Source: Adineta steineri (lineage: Eukaryota; Rotifera; Eurotatoria; Adinetida; Adinetidae). From it: 64,000 nt of DNA. The stretch is from the NCBI GenBank assembly GCA_905250115.1, contig CAJNOI010000020.1:309426-373425 (forward strand), in the 5' to 3' direction. The number at the start of each line of letters is the position of its first letter. Positions within the stretch are counted from its first letter, which is position 1. The position numbers and the translations under genes were made by a program. The notes below the pieces were generated by a model. The model was given only the letters and a program-made list of their open reading frames with translations, searched no databases and was not told the origin of the DNA. Of the stretch, positions 11,903 to 23,326 are shown piece by piece.

Positions 11903-12125
11903 TTAACCCTTGCAGTACTAACTGAGGTCATGTTTGACCTTCTTCTCAACAATCTGGAAAATTAGTAGCAATAACTGCAGTTTCTTGATTTTTGAAGGCT
12001 ATTGATGTGTCCTACGACATGATTTATAACAGTATTTAACTGTTGGCACACGCTATGCATCTTCAAAAAGGCAGGAAACTGCAGATATTTCCACTGATAT
12101 TACAGATCTTTTAGAAGGGGGTTAA
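11903..12125. mobile_element. piggyBac-like MITE (TTAA target site)
   Basis: A 223-bp segment bounded by TTAA on each side, with TTAACCC as terminal inverted repeat (TTAACCCTTGCAG left; reverse of GGGGGTTAA right). Subterminal inverted copies of ACTGCAGTTTC...TTTTTGAAG face each other inside. TTAA duplication and a CCC terminus are hallmarks of piggyBac-type elements. It is non-autonomous. Confidence 0.55.
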
Positions 12126-13222
12126 AAGTTATAATCTAGATGAATTCATCTATAAACTTATCAATAAAGCGTTACGAACTGAAGATATTGATGCATTGTA
12201 TAATTTCGATGTTATATTGCAAATCTAAGTGAGTAATTGTCTCAACCGACTCATAATATAAATGAAACGAAGAGAAAATTCATTAGCGCACTTCATACCT
12301 AGAAAAATAATTTTTATCCATTTATCATTTATATAACTATGATAAATGAAGAGTTTATTATAAAGCTTGAGAGAAGACAATCAAACGTGCTTTTTATTAT
12401 TTCGGATCTATCATTGACTTAATAAATCAAAATATTTTTAATAATGTTAAGAAAAGTAAATTCATGATTTTCCCCTAGATTCATCAATCATGAAAGCTTA
12501 CAATAAATGAACAATATGCACGTAGATGTTTAACATATAGAAAAAAAGTACAAGAATGATTTAGATATAATTATAAATCATATTTTGAACTTTTATACCG
12601 TTCAACAAGAACAAAATGTTTTCAAATTGAAACAATATTTTATCACTTACTGAAACAAAGATACATGTATTGATATGAAAACGTTAACTAGCCCTAATTC
12701 TGCGAATTATTGAAATTGATATTCATCATCTCTGTACTTCTATGGTTTTTAAGCGAATTCATGTTTTTATATATTCGTTTTCATCAAGCTCCGAGTTACT
12801 ATTTCATTTGTATTTGTGTATCTCATTTTTTTTAAAGAAATTTTTAATCCATCTTTCAATTATGCTTTTAGAAAACTCTTGATTCCGATTGAATTAATCT
12901 TTTTCTTTTTATCATAAAGTCGTTGAAAATTATTGATATTATTTGAGTGAAAAATGCTCTGATGTATTTCTCATTCATTTTGTTTTATATTACTAGAGAA
13001 GAGAGATTAAAGATTTTTTTATTACAACCGATTAATTTATGATAAAAATATTTCGAGAATATTTTAAACGTTAGACATTTCTTTTATTTTATTTATAAAC
13101 TCTTTGGTTTTTTTTAATATGATTTGGTAATCATCATTGTTCATAATGAATTTAAAAGTCAATAATTAATCTTTACTTAATTTTGTTCGTCAAATAAGTA
13201 TAAAAATTCTGCATTCGAACTA

Positions 13223-13298
13223 ATGGGTGCGGGTGTGATTGTTGATATGATTTTCATGTATACCAGATATTCAGACCTACACCAACACCCACCCTCAA
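13223..13298. repeat. Telomere-like inverted unit 2
   Basis: GGGTGCGGGTGTG on the left and CACCAACACCCACCCTCAA on the right face each other around about 45 bp. The right edge, CACCCTCAAAG, matches the edges of the other units. Confidence 0.5.
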
Positions 13299-14122
13299 AG
13301 AGTTCTTAGTCAGGCCGATTTTCTTCTTTATTTATATAGAGTAACTCGAAAATGGTAGTCAATCTTAAAGAAATAAAAGAATAAAACACGATTGATGATT
13401 AATTTAATGAGCGTGTTATTGTAATGCCTCTTCAAAAATAAATTTTCTTTTATCGAACATTTATATATTATTTATCTTCGCATATAGAAGCACTTCATCA
13501 ATTGCGCATGAGAATTTCTTGTGCATGACATAAGTACGTCATTGGCATATGCGCATACGAATTATATTCATCATCAAACCAACAGCAGCTTGTTTCTCAT
13601 CTTTTTTTTCTGGTGCCTGTCGATATATGATTTTATATTGTATTCTTCATTCATAATTCATTCGACCATTTTCAGAATATTTTGTCTTTTTCTTCTTTTA
13701 TATAATATAGCACAGCTTGTTTTTTTAACAAAAATGTTCATCTTTAATAAATCTATGTTATTAAAACATAAAAGACATTGATTAATATCTTTTTTGTTCA
13801 TTTTTCTGTTAAATAAAATAAAATTCATGCATTTACCATTGATGATGAGTGATGCTCACTGCAGACAACTCATTTTCGTGAAAAACATCTCTACTGGACG
13901 TATCATTTTCTAAATAAGATATTAGTTTCATTTATATTCGTGCTTGGTTGTATAGATCGTAGATAATGAAAGAGTAAGAAAATGAAGTTTTCTTCCAAGA
14001 TAAAATTTTGTACTCAGGGGGAAAAAGCGGATCCTATGGATTTGGATAGATCCTGAAGAGTATCAAGGATCCATTTGGAGGATGTGAAAATGGGTGAGCG
14101 TAAGGATTTAGGAGCAGTCATC

Positions 14123-14222
14123 TTGAGGGTGTGTGTGGGTGTATCTTATTCATTGCACCCACTCTCACATTCACACCTTTACACCCATATCCTTACCCAC
14201 ACCCACACCCACACCCACACCC
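14123..14222. repeat. Telomere-like inverted unit 3 with CCCACA array
   Basis: Starts with TTGAGGGTGTGTGTGGGTGT and ends with an uninterrupted CCCACA hexamer array at about 14194-14222 (reverse strand TGTGGG). The middle contains further degenerate CACACC phrases. Confidence 0.65.
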
Positions 14223-14659
14223 ATTATTATCATTATTTATAGTTATACAGACCAATTCTTAATGTTTTTATGTGTTGTATATTTGTTACTTGTGGCGTTC
14301 AGTGATATACAAGCGTAATTTCATTAAAATGCACTACTGACAATGATACTTGAAGTATCGAAAGCTCTAGTTTAATTTATTTTATAATAACTAATAATAA
14401 AACTATTCAAAATTCATCTATTTTATTAATTTCATCAAGATCTGTTACATTATTGTCATAGCTATATATATTTTTCCATATAAACTTATTTCAACGATAT
14501 TCGCAGTATCTTACACCGATTTATTTTCTTATTATAGTCACATTTCTCGGCATTTTTAATACGATGATTTGAAAGCAACTTTTACTCATATTTTTTAACA
14601 TGGAAAAAGAAATGATCGATTATTTAAACAAAAAAATAAATCATAAATGTTAGTTAACA

Positions 14660-15181
14660 TTAAATTTCATTTTCTAATTGAAGTATCATAGAGTAACCAT
14701 CGGAAGAACCATAGTATTTCGGAAGTAGTTTAGATATTCGGAATCCATGATTAAAATATAATTTTAATGCACGTTCATTCGATGTGCTAACTTCAAGACT
14801 CATTCTCACAGCGCAAGTTAGACGAGCATGCTTTATCATATGACATAAAATTATACCACCTAAGCCACGTCCCCATTGACTAGGATGAAGAGCTAAATTT
14901 GTTATACTTGATTCATTGTATAATAGAGATTGTAAACCATATCCAACTATTGGTTGTGCACTGTTGGTATTTTCAAGTATCCAACAACTTGACAATGGAT
15001 CATTAAAAAAATCGTAAAAAAATCCCAAATTCCATGATTCATCACCCCAGATCATTATTTCAATTTCAACGACTGTCGGAAGATCAGTTTCATTCATTGG
15101 ACGTATTTTATATTGATTTGGTTTGTTAGAGGTCATTGCTAATGCTTGATCGTCATCATTTATATGTAATTCAGACGACAT
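14660..15181 (-). CDS. GNAT-family N-acetyltransferase (RimI-like)
   Basis: An intronless 173-aa frame with ATG at 15181. After a 25-residue leader it matches the GNAT fold: IRPMNETDLPTVVEIE (first strand and helix), a central sheet region, the acetyl-CoA binding loop QWGRGLGG (motif A, Q/R-x-x-G-x-G), then LEVSTSNERALKLYFNHGF, which is the 'EVR-SN-A-LY-GF' block of RimI-type peptide N-acetyltransferases, and the tail YYGSSDGYSMIL. It probably acetylates the N-terminus of a protein or a related amine in the cytosol. RimI-like spacing and the lack of introns are compatible with bacterial ancestry but do not prove it. There are no close gene neighbours. Confidence 0.8.
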   Translation of the reverse strand: MSSELHINDDDQALAMTSNKPNQYKIRPMNETDLPTVVEIEIMIWGDESWNLGFFYDFFNDPLSSCWILENTNSAQPIVGYGLQSLLYNESSITNLALHPSQWGRGLGGIILCHMIKHARLTCAVRMSLEVSTSNERALKLYFNHGFRISKLLPKYYGSSDGYSMILQLENEI

Positions 15182-16023
15182 GTTACTAGATTATAAAATT
15201 AATACTGAAGCTTGTTTTTTTATATCATGATGAAAAAAAAAGATGACTCATTTAAGATTTTTCTTTCTTTTTATAGCCGTAGGAAGTAAACAAAAAATGA
15301 CAATCAAAAACATGCTTTTGACTTAATACAGAAAATGGTGTTGCCAAGAAATCCGGAAAAGAAACCAGAAAAAGAAAACCTGAAGAATGAAAAATCAGGA
15401 AAACATTTATTCGTAATTTATTAATCATAACAGACATCACGAGTAGAAATAATGAAGATGTGAAAGACACTTCGATAAGAAGTTTACCTCTTTGAAGCTA
15501 CCAATAAAGAGAGTCCGTGGAGAGGTTCGACACGATCGATGTCGCCGTTGCATAAGCGAGTATCTAAAATAGTCCGAGAGAGAGTGAGAGACCATAATAG
15601 TAGGAACGCAGAGCGAGAGAGCGGATAATACAAAGGTAACCAGGAGTGCGTGAACACAAAGCATATGAATAGCTGTTTGTTTGATCTCTATCAAAAGATA
15701 CAAAAAAAAGAAAAAACATATTGACATGTGTTTTTTTCTTTTCCTGACTTTACTTCACCGGATATTTTCGTTTCCGGATTTATTGACATATTCAAAATTG
15801 TAATTAAAAAGTACTTAAGAAAAATAAACAAGATTAATACTGGAATCTTCATTCTGACTAGTTGGTAAGTCTCACGAGATATTTAAATAATCGTCTCTTA
15901 TTTTCTATTTTTTAAGACGTGCATTCAATTTATATGTGTAATGCTGACAATTAAAGAAGTGTTCTCAGACAGGTGTTATGATAATTGATCTCGTTTTCTA
16001 GAAAAATTCCGATTATCCCAATG
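15182..16023. other. Non-coding stretch upstream of the acetyltransferase
   Basis: Frames on the minus strand (15252-15727) are hydrophobic and low-complexity with no domain. Inverted 'aaatccgg' phrases near 15348 and 15773 could be degraded transposon ends. I searched by eye for upstream PI4K exons and saw none. Confidence 0.45.
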
Positions 16024-16515
16024 TAAGTAAAGTTAGCACCAAATTCGAGTATTTCTTGTTCGGATTCCCCTGAGAATTTGTGCTGCGTCTAAAAATGCTT
16101 ATGTTAGACTCAGAATTTAATTTTCTACCGAATAATGCCACTTTTGATGAGGATCACTGTCCAAAAAACGGAGTTTTTGACGAAAAACTTGGTTTTTCAT
16201 CTATTTTTTGTACTTATAAATTTTCTATTTCTTATCCGGATTTGCTCTATGACTTGTACTGAGCCTCAAAATGGTTGTATTGAATTCAGAATTTAATTCT
16301 CTATTCAATCATATTATTCTCGAGGGGCATCGGCGGAGACGAAGATCTGAGTGTGGGTGTGATGCCGATTTTTTTCTCGCAATAATCCCCGTCGAGAATA
16401 ACATGATTGGATAGAGAATTGAATTCTGAATGTAATATAAGCATTTTTAGACGCAGCACAAATTCTCAGGGGAATCCGCACAGGAAATACTCGAATATGG
16501 TGCTAACTTTACTTT
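16024..16515. mobile_element. Long palindromic foldback element
   Basis: About 490 bp whose outer arms are near-perfect inverted copies (AAGTAAAGTTAGCACCA ... TGGTGCTAACTTTACTT; both arms carry GGATTCCCCTGAGAATTTGT). A second inner pair around GAATTCAGAATTTAATTCTC is separated by a 60-bp loop that contains GAGTGTGGGTGTG. It has no open reading frame and no clear target duplication. It sits immediately 5' of the truncated kinase gene. Confidence 0.65.
16346..16366. repeat. Telomere-like motif 4 in palindrome loop
   Basis: A single GAGTGTGGGTGTGATG tract, one-sided, at the apex of the 16024-16515 palindrome. It is shorter than the other units and may be coincidental. Confidence 0.35.
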
Positions 16516-16541
16516 GGTAAAAAGAACAACAAATTCGATAA

Positions 16542-17531
<990 letters not shown>

Positions 17532-18368
17532 CAAAATGAGATATTTAATAGAGATTTATTTTTGTTTTTGCACTCATATCAAGTATCAAAAGAAGAAGAA
17601 AAAAGAACACTCGGGCTGCTTTTTTTTTATTGTTATATTCATGTTGTTGTTATTTTTTTCTCTCTCTCTTCATTTGCTATGTCTTCTCGTTGTTGTTTTT
17701 TCTTTCTTTGTCTCTCTTTTATCGGTTGTACAGCGAGAATTCATTTTACAAATATGCTTTTTTCTTAACTTGTACTTGAATGTTCCACTATATTTATGAT
17801 GATGTTGACTCAATTGGTTAATATGTGTGAGGGAAACAAAAATATATATTATACAAACTCGTTTGTCTTTATTTCGATGTTTTTGTTGTTTATCCATTAT
17901 TTGTGGAGTACACTATTAACTTTTTTTTCGTTTTTTCTTCGTTCTTTTTACAACAAAAAAGTTAATGAGATTATAGTTACTAAAAAAAGAACGAATTTCT
18001 CATTGAATTACTGCTGTAAGAGATTGTGTTGGTTAATTAAAGCCTCCATCTCGCAGTAAACTGGACTAAAATGTAAAAAAATGTCTTCTTAATTCATTGG
18101 ATATAAATGCTTCTTGTAGTCTTTCATAATGGCTAGTTCCCTCTATTAAAAGGAGGGTAATGCATCGAGCAGATACAAAAAAAACGACGAACTGTTCGTT
18201 CGGCTGTTAATTGTGAATATTTTCATAAAACATCACTGAAGATAATTGGTGATGAAAACTTTGAATCCGTGATTAGTTTTTAGTAATTAATATTTTCAAT
18301 ATTTCACACGTAAAATAATCGATTATGCACATTCTATAGAAATAAGAGGGTATAATACGTATTATTGT

Positions 18369-18538
18369 TTAGGGTGTGCGATGGATGTGAGTATCGATAT
18401 GCGTGCGCATGTGGTTGTGAGTGAGTGTTGGTCAGATTGGGTGAGGGTATCAGAGTGGGTGTAGGTGTAAATGAAGAGAAGATTACGATCCACACCCACA
18501 CCCACACCCACACCCACACCCACACCCACACCCTCAAG
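18369..18538. repeat. Telomere-like inverted unit 5 with seven CACACC hexamers
   Basis: Begins TTAGGGTGTG, continues with degenerate GTGTGG-like phrases (GAGTGGGTGTAGGTG), and ends with seven perfect tandem CACACC hexamers at about 18490-18533, followed by the shared edge CCCTCAAG. It is the longest unit and the closest to a true telomere array (TGTGGG)n on the minus strand. Confidence 0.7.
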
Positions 18539-19204
18539 AATTCCGTGCAATTCCGAAATTCGAACCAGTAACCAGAATTGCGGAATTGGAGCAGGTGTTT
18601 TCATTAGCGCAGCACGAATTCAGTAAGTAATGAAAAAACGACATATAATCTACGTGCCATACCTCTGATTACCAACAGTATTCATTTCTGAGATTTCAAA
18701 AGAAATATTCAGAACCAGTACCCAGGTGAGACAAAACTGACTCAGGATGTGTTTATAGATATAGTTATATGAGAAAGATTTTGCAGATACCATTATCGTA
18801 ATTTTCGTCGAACATTTTCTAGCCGTGCCAACAGTCAACCAAATTATTTCGATATATCTTTGTTGTACCGACTTCATTCGTACGAATCATAAATATCCAA
18901 AGGAAGAAAATACAAAAAAATACGAAATTCATAGTGCTCCAACAAATTTCCGTAGTACCTGTAAGTTACTTTCGGCGAGTTTCAAAATATTCCAGTTCTG
19001 TTTATATCTATAAACTTAAAAGATTCAAGAGTCTGATAAAGAATATTGAAGATTTTTCCTCTATGGTTAGTTACAAGTGTAGCGATTTCTAGGCTGGAGT
19101 GTGATGTTGATTATATATATTTTATTTAAGAAATCGCACACCTTACTGAATATTCCGCGTCCCTTGTATAGTACTTGCAACATTCAGTATCCTGCTACAG
19201 AAAA

Positions 19205-19348
19205 GTGTCACACCGTAAAGTAAAATGCCACATCATATAGTAAAATGCCATATCAAATAGAAAATGCCACATCATATAGNNNNNNNNNNTCATATAGTAA
19301 AATGCCATATCAAATAGAAAATGCCACATCATATAGAAAATGCCACTC
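19205..19348. repeat. Minisatellite of ~19-nt units, containing a gap
   Basis: Alternating units 'aaaatgccacatcatatag' and 'aaaatgccatatcaaatag' repeat in tandem. The array is interrupted by ten Ns at 19280-19289, so its true length is unknown; the gap probably marks a collapsed repeat. Confidence 0.85.
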
Positions 19349-20343
19349 TCTACATGTAATGTCATCATTCAGTGTATAGATAAAAGGTATTCGATCAAAG
19401 TGCATACGAGTGAGGCTAAAGTATCGAGATTTGTGCTCCTATGAGGGCAAATATCTAAGTGCAAATAGTGATAGAGAGAAAGGAACAGGCCACCGTTTGG
19501 ATTGGCACAATAAGGAGGAAAAGCGGATCCCCGGAATCCGCAGAATCTGTTAGAAGCCATCGACATAAGTGCATACCAGTTGTTGATGAGTTAGCAACAA
19601 ACTTGTAAGATAATTGTCAGTATGATTTTTTTAGTTAGAAGGATCTCGTGAGTGTGGCTGTTTGTGTTATATTCAACCCACCCACAATTCGCTTTTCTCC
19701 CTTGGATAGATATCAGAAAAGCCAAACTAGTGTATATTTGATAAAAGACACTAACAGAGCTCAAATAAGTTCCAAGTAGCTGCAAGCTGAAACTAATTCC
19801 GAAGTGCTACTGAAGTCCCTTAAGCTAAGAAGAAGTACCATTTTTTTCACTTTTTCTCCTTGCTGAAAACTAGATAGCTTTATCTGTTTATGTTGCGAGG
19901 TTATTCAAAAATGTTATATCTGTGTTAAGTTGGCAGCCATAAAATAAATGTCAAATGTTTTTAAGTTGAAATCTACACTGTGTTTGAAGATATCTTTGTA
20001 ATTCTATTCCATCCGCGCTTCCATAAATATGACTACTCTAATTTCTTCGAGCGACACACCGTTGTAGATCATTAAACTGGAACCAGGAAACAGAACACTG
20101 ATTGAGCGACCGATTCCATCTGATTCGAATCGTTTCAATGATGTTAACGCTCTCCGGACCTCGGATTCAACCGTAGTAGCAAATGGGTCAGAAATACTGC
20201 TGCCTAGTGCAGAAACATGTTTCTACAAGAATGACACTTCACAAAAACCAAGACGTCATTTCGTCGTCCAGAATTTCATTCTTATTTGGCTAGACTCAAA
20301 AATCAATGAAGCCAATGACGAGCATCAGAACTTTATTAAACAA

Positions 20344-22446
20344 ATGCGAGAAATCGTCAATACAATTGATATGTTTACTAGTGCCCATATATGTATCGAT
20401 TATCTAAGCACGGTGAAAGACGAAAAAGTATTTATGATCGTGTCTGATGAATTTAGCCAATCAATAATGACTGATATTCATAGTATGCCTCAAATTTACG
20501 CCATATATGTTTTTTATGAGAACGTGTCAAAATACCAACAGTGGGGGAATGAGTGGATAAAGATGAAGGGGATATTTAATGATATAAAGCAACTTTGTGT
20601 TATTCTTAAACAAACTACTCAACAGTGTAACCGTGACTCATTTCAAACGACTTTCGCGTATGGAGATCTGAATTGTCTCGAATCATCATTCATGTATACA
20701 CAATTACTAAAAGAAATTCTGATCAAAATACAATATAGTGAAAAGGAAAAGAAAGACTTTGCTGACTTTTGTCGGACACACCATGTTGACAATCCACATG
20801 CGTTACGAACAATTGATGAGTTTGAACGAGATTATGACAAACATACACCAGTCTGGTGGTACACCCGAGACTCTTTCATCTATCAAATGCTAAATCGAGC
20901 TCTCCGATTACAAGAAATCAACAACATTCTTAAAATGGGATTCTTCATACAAGATCTTCATCAACAAATCAAGCGATTGTATACAGAGCCATCTGAGAAC
21001 TTCACTGTCTACCGAGGCCAGGGATTATTGAACGTTGACTTCGAGAAGATGTACATGCGTCATGGTGGTCTTATATCATTTAACAATTTTTTATCGACGA
21101 GTACCAATCGACAAATTTCTCTTCAATATGCTGAGAGCTCGCGACAAAATCCGGCACTGACAGGTATACTTTTTGAAATAAACATCGACGCCGCTCTCAC
21201 ATCTGTTCCATATGCCTCCTTGGAGGAATGGAGTTTCTTTCATTCAGAAGAAGAGATTTTATTTTCCATGCATACCATATTTCGGATCGACGAAATTGAA
21301 TCGATCGATGATCGACTCTGGCGGGTGAAACTCAGATCGACCAATGAAAATGATCTAGAATTGAAACGACTAACCGAACACATTCGACAAGAAACACAAG
21401 GATCAACAGGTTGGCATCAAATGGGTCAAATGTTAATCCGAACGGGAGACTTCGATAAGGCTGAAGAAGTCTATCAGATGCTCCTCGAAAACACGTCGAA
21501 AGATAATAAACAAGAAATTTCGTACCTATATAATCAGATTGGATGTGCCAAATCTTGGAAAGGCGATTATAGTGCGGCACTTGGCTTCAATGAACAATCA
21601 CTCAAAATTCGAAAAAGGTTTCTTCCAAAGAATCATCCGGATGTGGCTACTGCGCACCACAAAATCGGTCAAATATATGATAAAATGGGAGAATACTCGA
21701 TAGCATTAAAGTTCTACCACACAACACTTGAAATTCAACAAATATATCTCCATCCCGACCATTCAGACAGGGCTACCATTTACAACAGTATCGGTTTGGT
21801 GCATAAAAATATGGGAGAATACCCGAAAGCACTTGAGTTCTATCAAAAGGACCTTGAAATCAAACAGACTTTTCTACCTCTAAATCATCCAGACTTAGCT
21901 ACTACCTACAACAGCATCGGTATGGTGTGTAAGAATATGAAAGAATACTGGAAAGCACTCGAGTTCTACAGAAAGGCCCATGATATCCGAAAAAAATGTC
22001 TTCCGCCGAATCATCCAGATTTGGCTACCACTTATGATAACATCGGCCAGGTGTATGATAGAATGGGTCAATACTCGAAGGCATTCGAGTCTTATATAGC
22101 TGCCCTCGAAATTCGAGAAAAATGTTTGTCTGAAAATCATCCCAATTTGGGTGGTAGCTACAACAATCTTGGTCTACTGCATAGTAACATGGGAAAGTAT
22201 GCAGAAGCCTTCGAGTTCTATAGAAAGGCAGTTGATATCAAAGAAAAAGCTCTTCCTCCAAAGCATAAACATTTGGCTACTCTTTATCACAATATTGGTC
22301 TGTTACACGAGAACATGGGTGATAATTTAACAGCAATGTCATTTCATGAGCGTGCCGTTGAAATTGGCTTACACTCACTGCCCCCAAATCATCCTTCTCG
22401 TAGATTGTATCAACAACATCTTACTGAAATGCAAAGAAAATTATAA
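20344..22446 (+). CDS. ADP-ribosyltransferase-TPR protein, copy 1
   Basis: An uninterrupted frame of 700 codons from ATG 20344. Homology with the second copy begins earlier (FILIWLDSKINEANDEHQNF), and the frame stays open back to 20068 with no ATG. A further in-frame ATG at 20029 is separated by TAG at 20065-20067. Domains: an N-terminal alternating strand/helix region (to about residue 150, receiver-like by pattern, inference); an arginine-type mono-ADP-ribosyltransferase domain with the R-S-ExE signature (YRGQG near 223, FLSTST near 252, SEEEILF near 301); then about eight TPR repeats of the kinesin-light-chain type, each ending LPPNHPDLATTY-like (355-690). It likely transfers ADP-ribose from NAD+ to a protein recruited through the TPRs. 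The target is unknown. The TPR part appears intact. Confidence 0.85.
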   Translation: MREIVNTIDMFTSAHICIDYLSTVKDEKVFMIVSDEFSQSIMTDIHSMPQIYAIYVFYENVSKYQQWGNEWIKMKGIFNDIKQLCVILKQTTQQCNRDSFQTTFAYGDLNCLESSFMYTQLLKEILIKIQYSEKEKKDFADFCRTHHVDNPHALRTIDEFERDYDKHTPVWWYTRDSFIYQMLNRALRLQEINNILKMGFFIQDLHQQIKRLYTEPSENFTVYRGQGLLNVDFEKMYMRHGGLISFNNFLSTSTNRQISLQYAESSRQNPALTGILFEINIDAALTSVPYASLEEWSFFHSEEEILFSMHTIFRIDEIESIDDRLWRVKLRSTNENDLELKRLTEHIRQETQGSTGWHQMGQMLIRTGDFDKAEEVYQMLLENTSKDNKQEISYLYNQIGCAKSWKGDYSAALGFNEQSLKIRKRFLPKNHPDVATAHHKIGQIYDKMGEYSIALKFYHTTLEIQQIYLHPDHSDRATIYNSIGLVHKNMGEYPKALEFYQKDLEIKQTFLPLNHPDLATTYNSIGMVCKNMKEYWKALEFYRKAHDIRKKCLPPNHPDLATTYDNIGQVYDRMGQYSKAFESYIAALEIREKCLSENHPNLGGSYNNLGLLHSNMGKYAEAFEFYRKAVDIKEKALPPKHKHLATLYHNIGLLHENMGDNLTAMSFHERAVEIGLHSLPPNHPSRRLYQQHLTEMQRKL

Positions 22447-22792
22447 TTCACTTCTATTTTTATGGAATAAATTGCGACTTCAGTTCAAGTTTCAGCATAT
22501 AACTTTGAGGGTGTTAATGTCTTTTCTATATCTTTCATTCATACTCACATCCACATCCACCCTCACACCCTCAATTTGAGACAAATATTAAACAAGCAAC
22601 ATTTTTTATTCCTACAATAATATTCAAAACAATAACTAAAGTTTTAAAAGTATATGCTAACGGAGAATATTAATTTTACAACGTGGATAAAGTCGATTCT
22701 TTCTTGAAAGTATGTCATGTCTTCGAGTTTGTTAAATCGAGATTTTGTCGTAGTATGTAGAATATTGTTTCAGTCATATATCTTCAAAGATA
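22447..22792. other. 3' flank of ADP-ribosyltransferase gene
   Basis: Contains the compact telomere-like unit at 22505-22574 starting only ~60 bp after the stop codon, then AT-rich sequence. No gene was seen. Confidence 0.5.
22505..22574. repeat. Telomere-like inverted unit 6 (clearest terminal repeat)
   Basis: The left edge TTGAGGGTGT and right edge ACACCCTCAA are perfect 10-bp inverted repeats 70 bp apart. The inside right arm has CACATCCACATCCACCCTC. This copy best defines the unit boundaries. Confidence 0.7.
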
Positions 22793-23056
22793 TTATAATG
22801 CAGATGCGTTTAATTTCAATATATGAAAACGTCGGCGGATATGTGATTTTAATTTCATAAATTCTTCTCGATAAACGGGTGCTGGTAGAATAAAAATTTG
22901 AAAAATAAATGCGGATGGTATAAATGAAAGGAAATAACCGCTTAGATAGAACCATAATGGATGGGATGATTTGTTACAGTTTAAAATGAATGAAATAATT
23001 AAATGCGGTAATGTTAAAATAATGATAATAATTGGACTGATTATAAGATGTTTATA
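22793..23056 (-). pseudogene. GPCR C-terminal fragment (TM6-TM7), truncated at a telomere-like unit
   Basis: Reading the minus strand from 23056 gives about 87 codons, beginning YKHLIISPIIIIILTLPHL and continuing WFYLSGYFLSFIPSAFIFQI, to TAA at 22793-22795. It aligns with the tail of the receptor at 141-4688 (HKQLIISSILL..., WLYLCGYFISFIPSSLIFVI). Only the last two membrane segments and a basic tail remain. The homology stops exactly where GGGTGTGGGTGTGGG begins at 23057. There is no start codon and no upstream receptor sequence nearby. I read it as a gene relic. Confidence 0.75.
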
Positions 23057-23160
23057 GGGTGTGGGTGTGGGTGTGGATATGACTTTGAATAAAAGAAGAG
23101 TAAAACACGCACATTCACACCCTTAGCCACAGCTACACCTACACCCTCACTCACACCTCC
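23057..23160. repeat. Telomere-like inverted unit 7 abutting GPCR fragment
   Basis: Three clean GGGTGT repeats (GGGTGTGGGTGTGGGTGTGG) on the left; degenerate CACACCC/CTACACC/CACCCTCAC phrases on the right. The left edge coincides with the broken end of the receptor fragment. Confidence 0.7.
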
Positions 23161-23326
23161 ATAAAATACTATGATAATATGAAATTGTTTCATGGTGCTG
23201 TAGTTATAATTGTTGTTTCTTTGATGATCTACTTGAATCCAATACTAATAATAAATTTATGTCAATGAATAAAATAATTGTTTTTATGAGTTTTGGTTCT
23301 TTATTTTAAAGAGCATTGAACATGTC
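23161..23326. other. Spacer before solo LTR
   Basis: AT-rich and without coding features. It includes the first copy of the ATGTC target duplication (23322-23326). Confidence 0.5.

Larger units (their letters stand above)
8362..14659. other. 6.3-kb gene-free AT-rich region
   Basis: I found no credible coding region on either strand; the open frames present are short and low-complexity. It holds a piggyBac-like MITE (11903-12125), a hAT-like MITE candidate (10475-10789), three telomere-like inverted units (10155-10215, 13223-13298, 14123-14222) and a possible degenerate fourth near 9701-9745. The rest is unique-looking AT-rich sequence. Confidence 0.6.
17532..20028. other. Spacer between PI4K fragment and ADP-ribosyltransferase gene
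   Basis: Pyrimidine-rich, low-complexity sequence at 17600-18060, the largest telomere-like unit (18369-18538), a minisatellite with an assembly gap (19205-19348) and roughly 650 bp of less AT-rich sequence (19360-20028) that may be 5' UTR or promoter of the next gene. No credible coding region was seen. Confidence 0.5.

Noticed and set aside
15348-15785. Possible transposon with AAATCCGGAAA termini
   Set aside because: Inverted similarity is limited to about 15 bp and there is no target duplication.
17536-18059. Overlapping plus-strand frames after the PI4K fragment
   Set aside because: Phe/Leu/Ser-rich translations of a pyrimidine-rich tract; no coding signature.
18540-18575. Minus-strand GGTTCGAAT, tRNA T-loop-like
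   Set aside because: Flanking bases do not form the 5-bp T-stem, and no acceptor stem is found.
18334-18604. Minus-strand frames rich in Val/Gly or Trp-Val repeats
   Set aside because: Translations of the telomere-like hexamer array.
20064-20093. 30-bp GT-AG intron that would remove the TAG in ADP-ribosyltransferase copy 1
   Set aside because: It would keep the frame, but 30 bp is well below the ~45-60 bp introns seen elsewhere in the window; kept only as a remote possibility.
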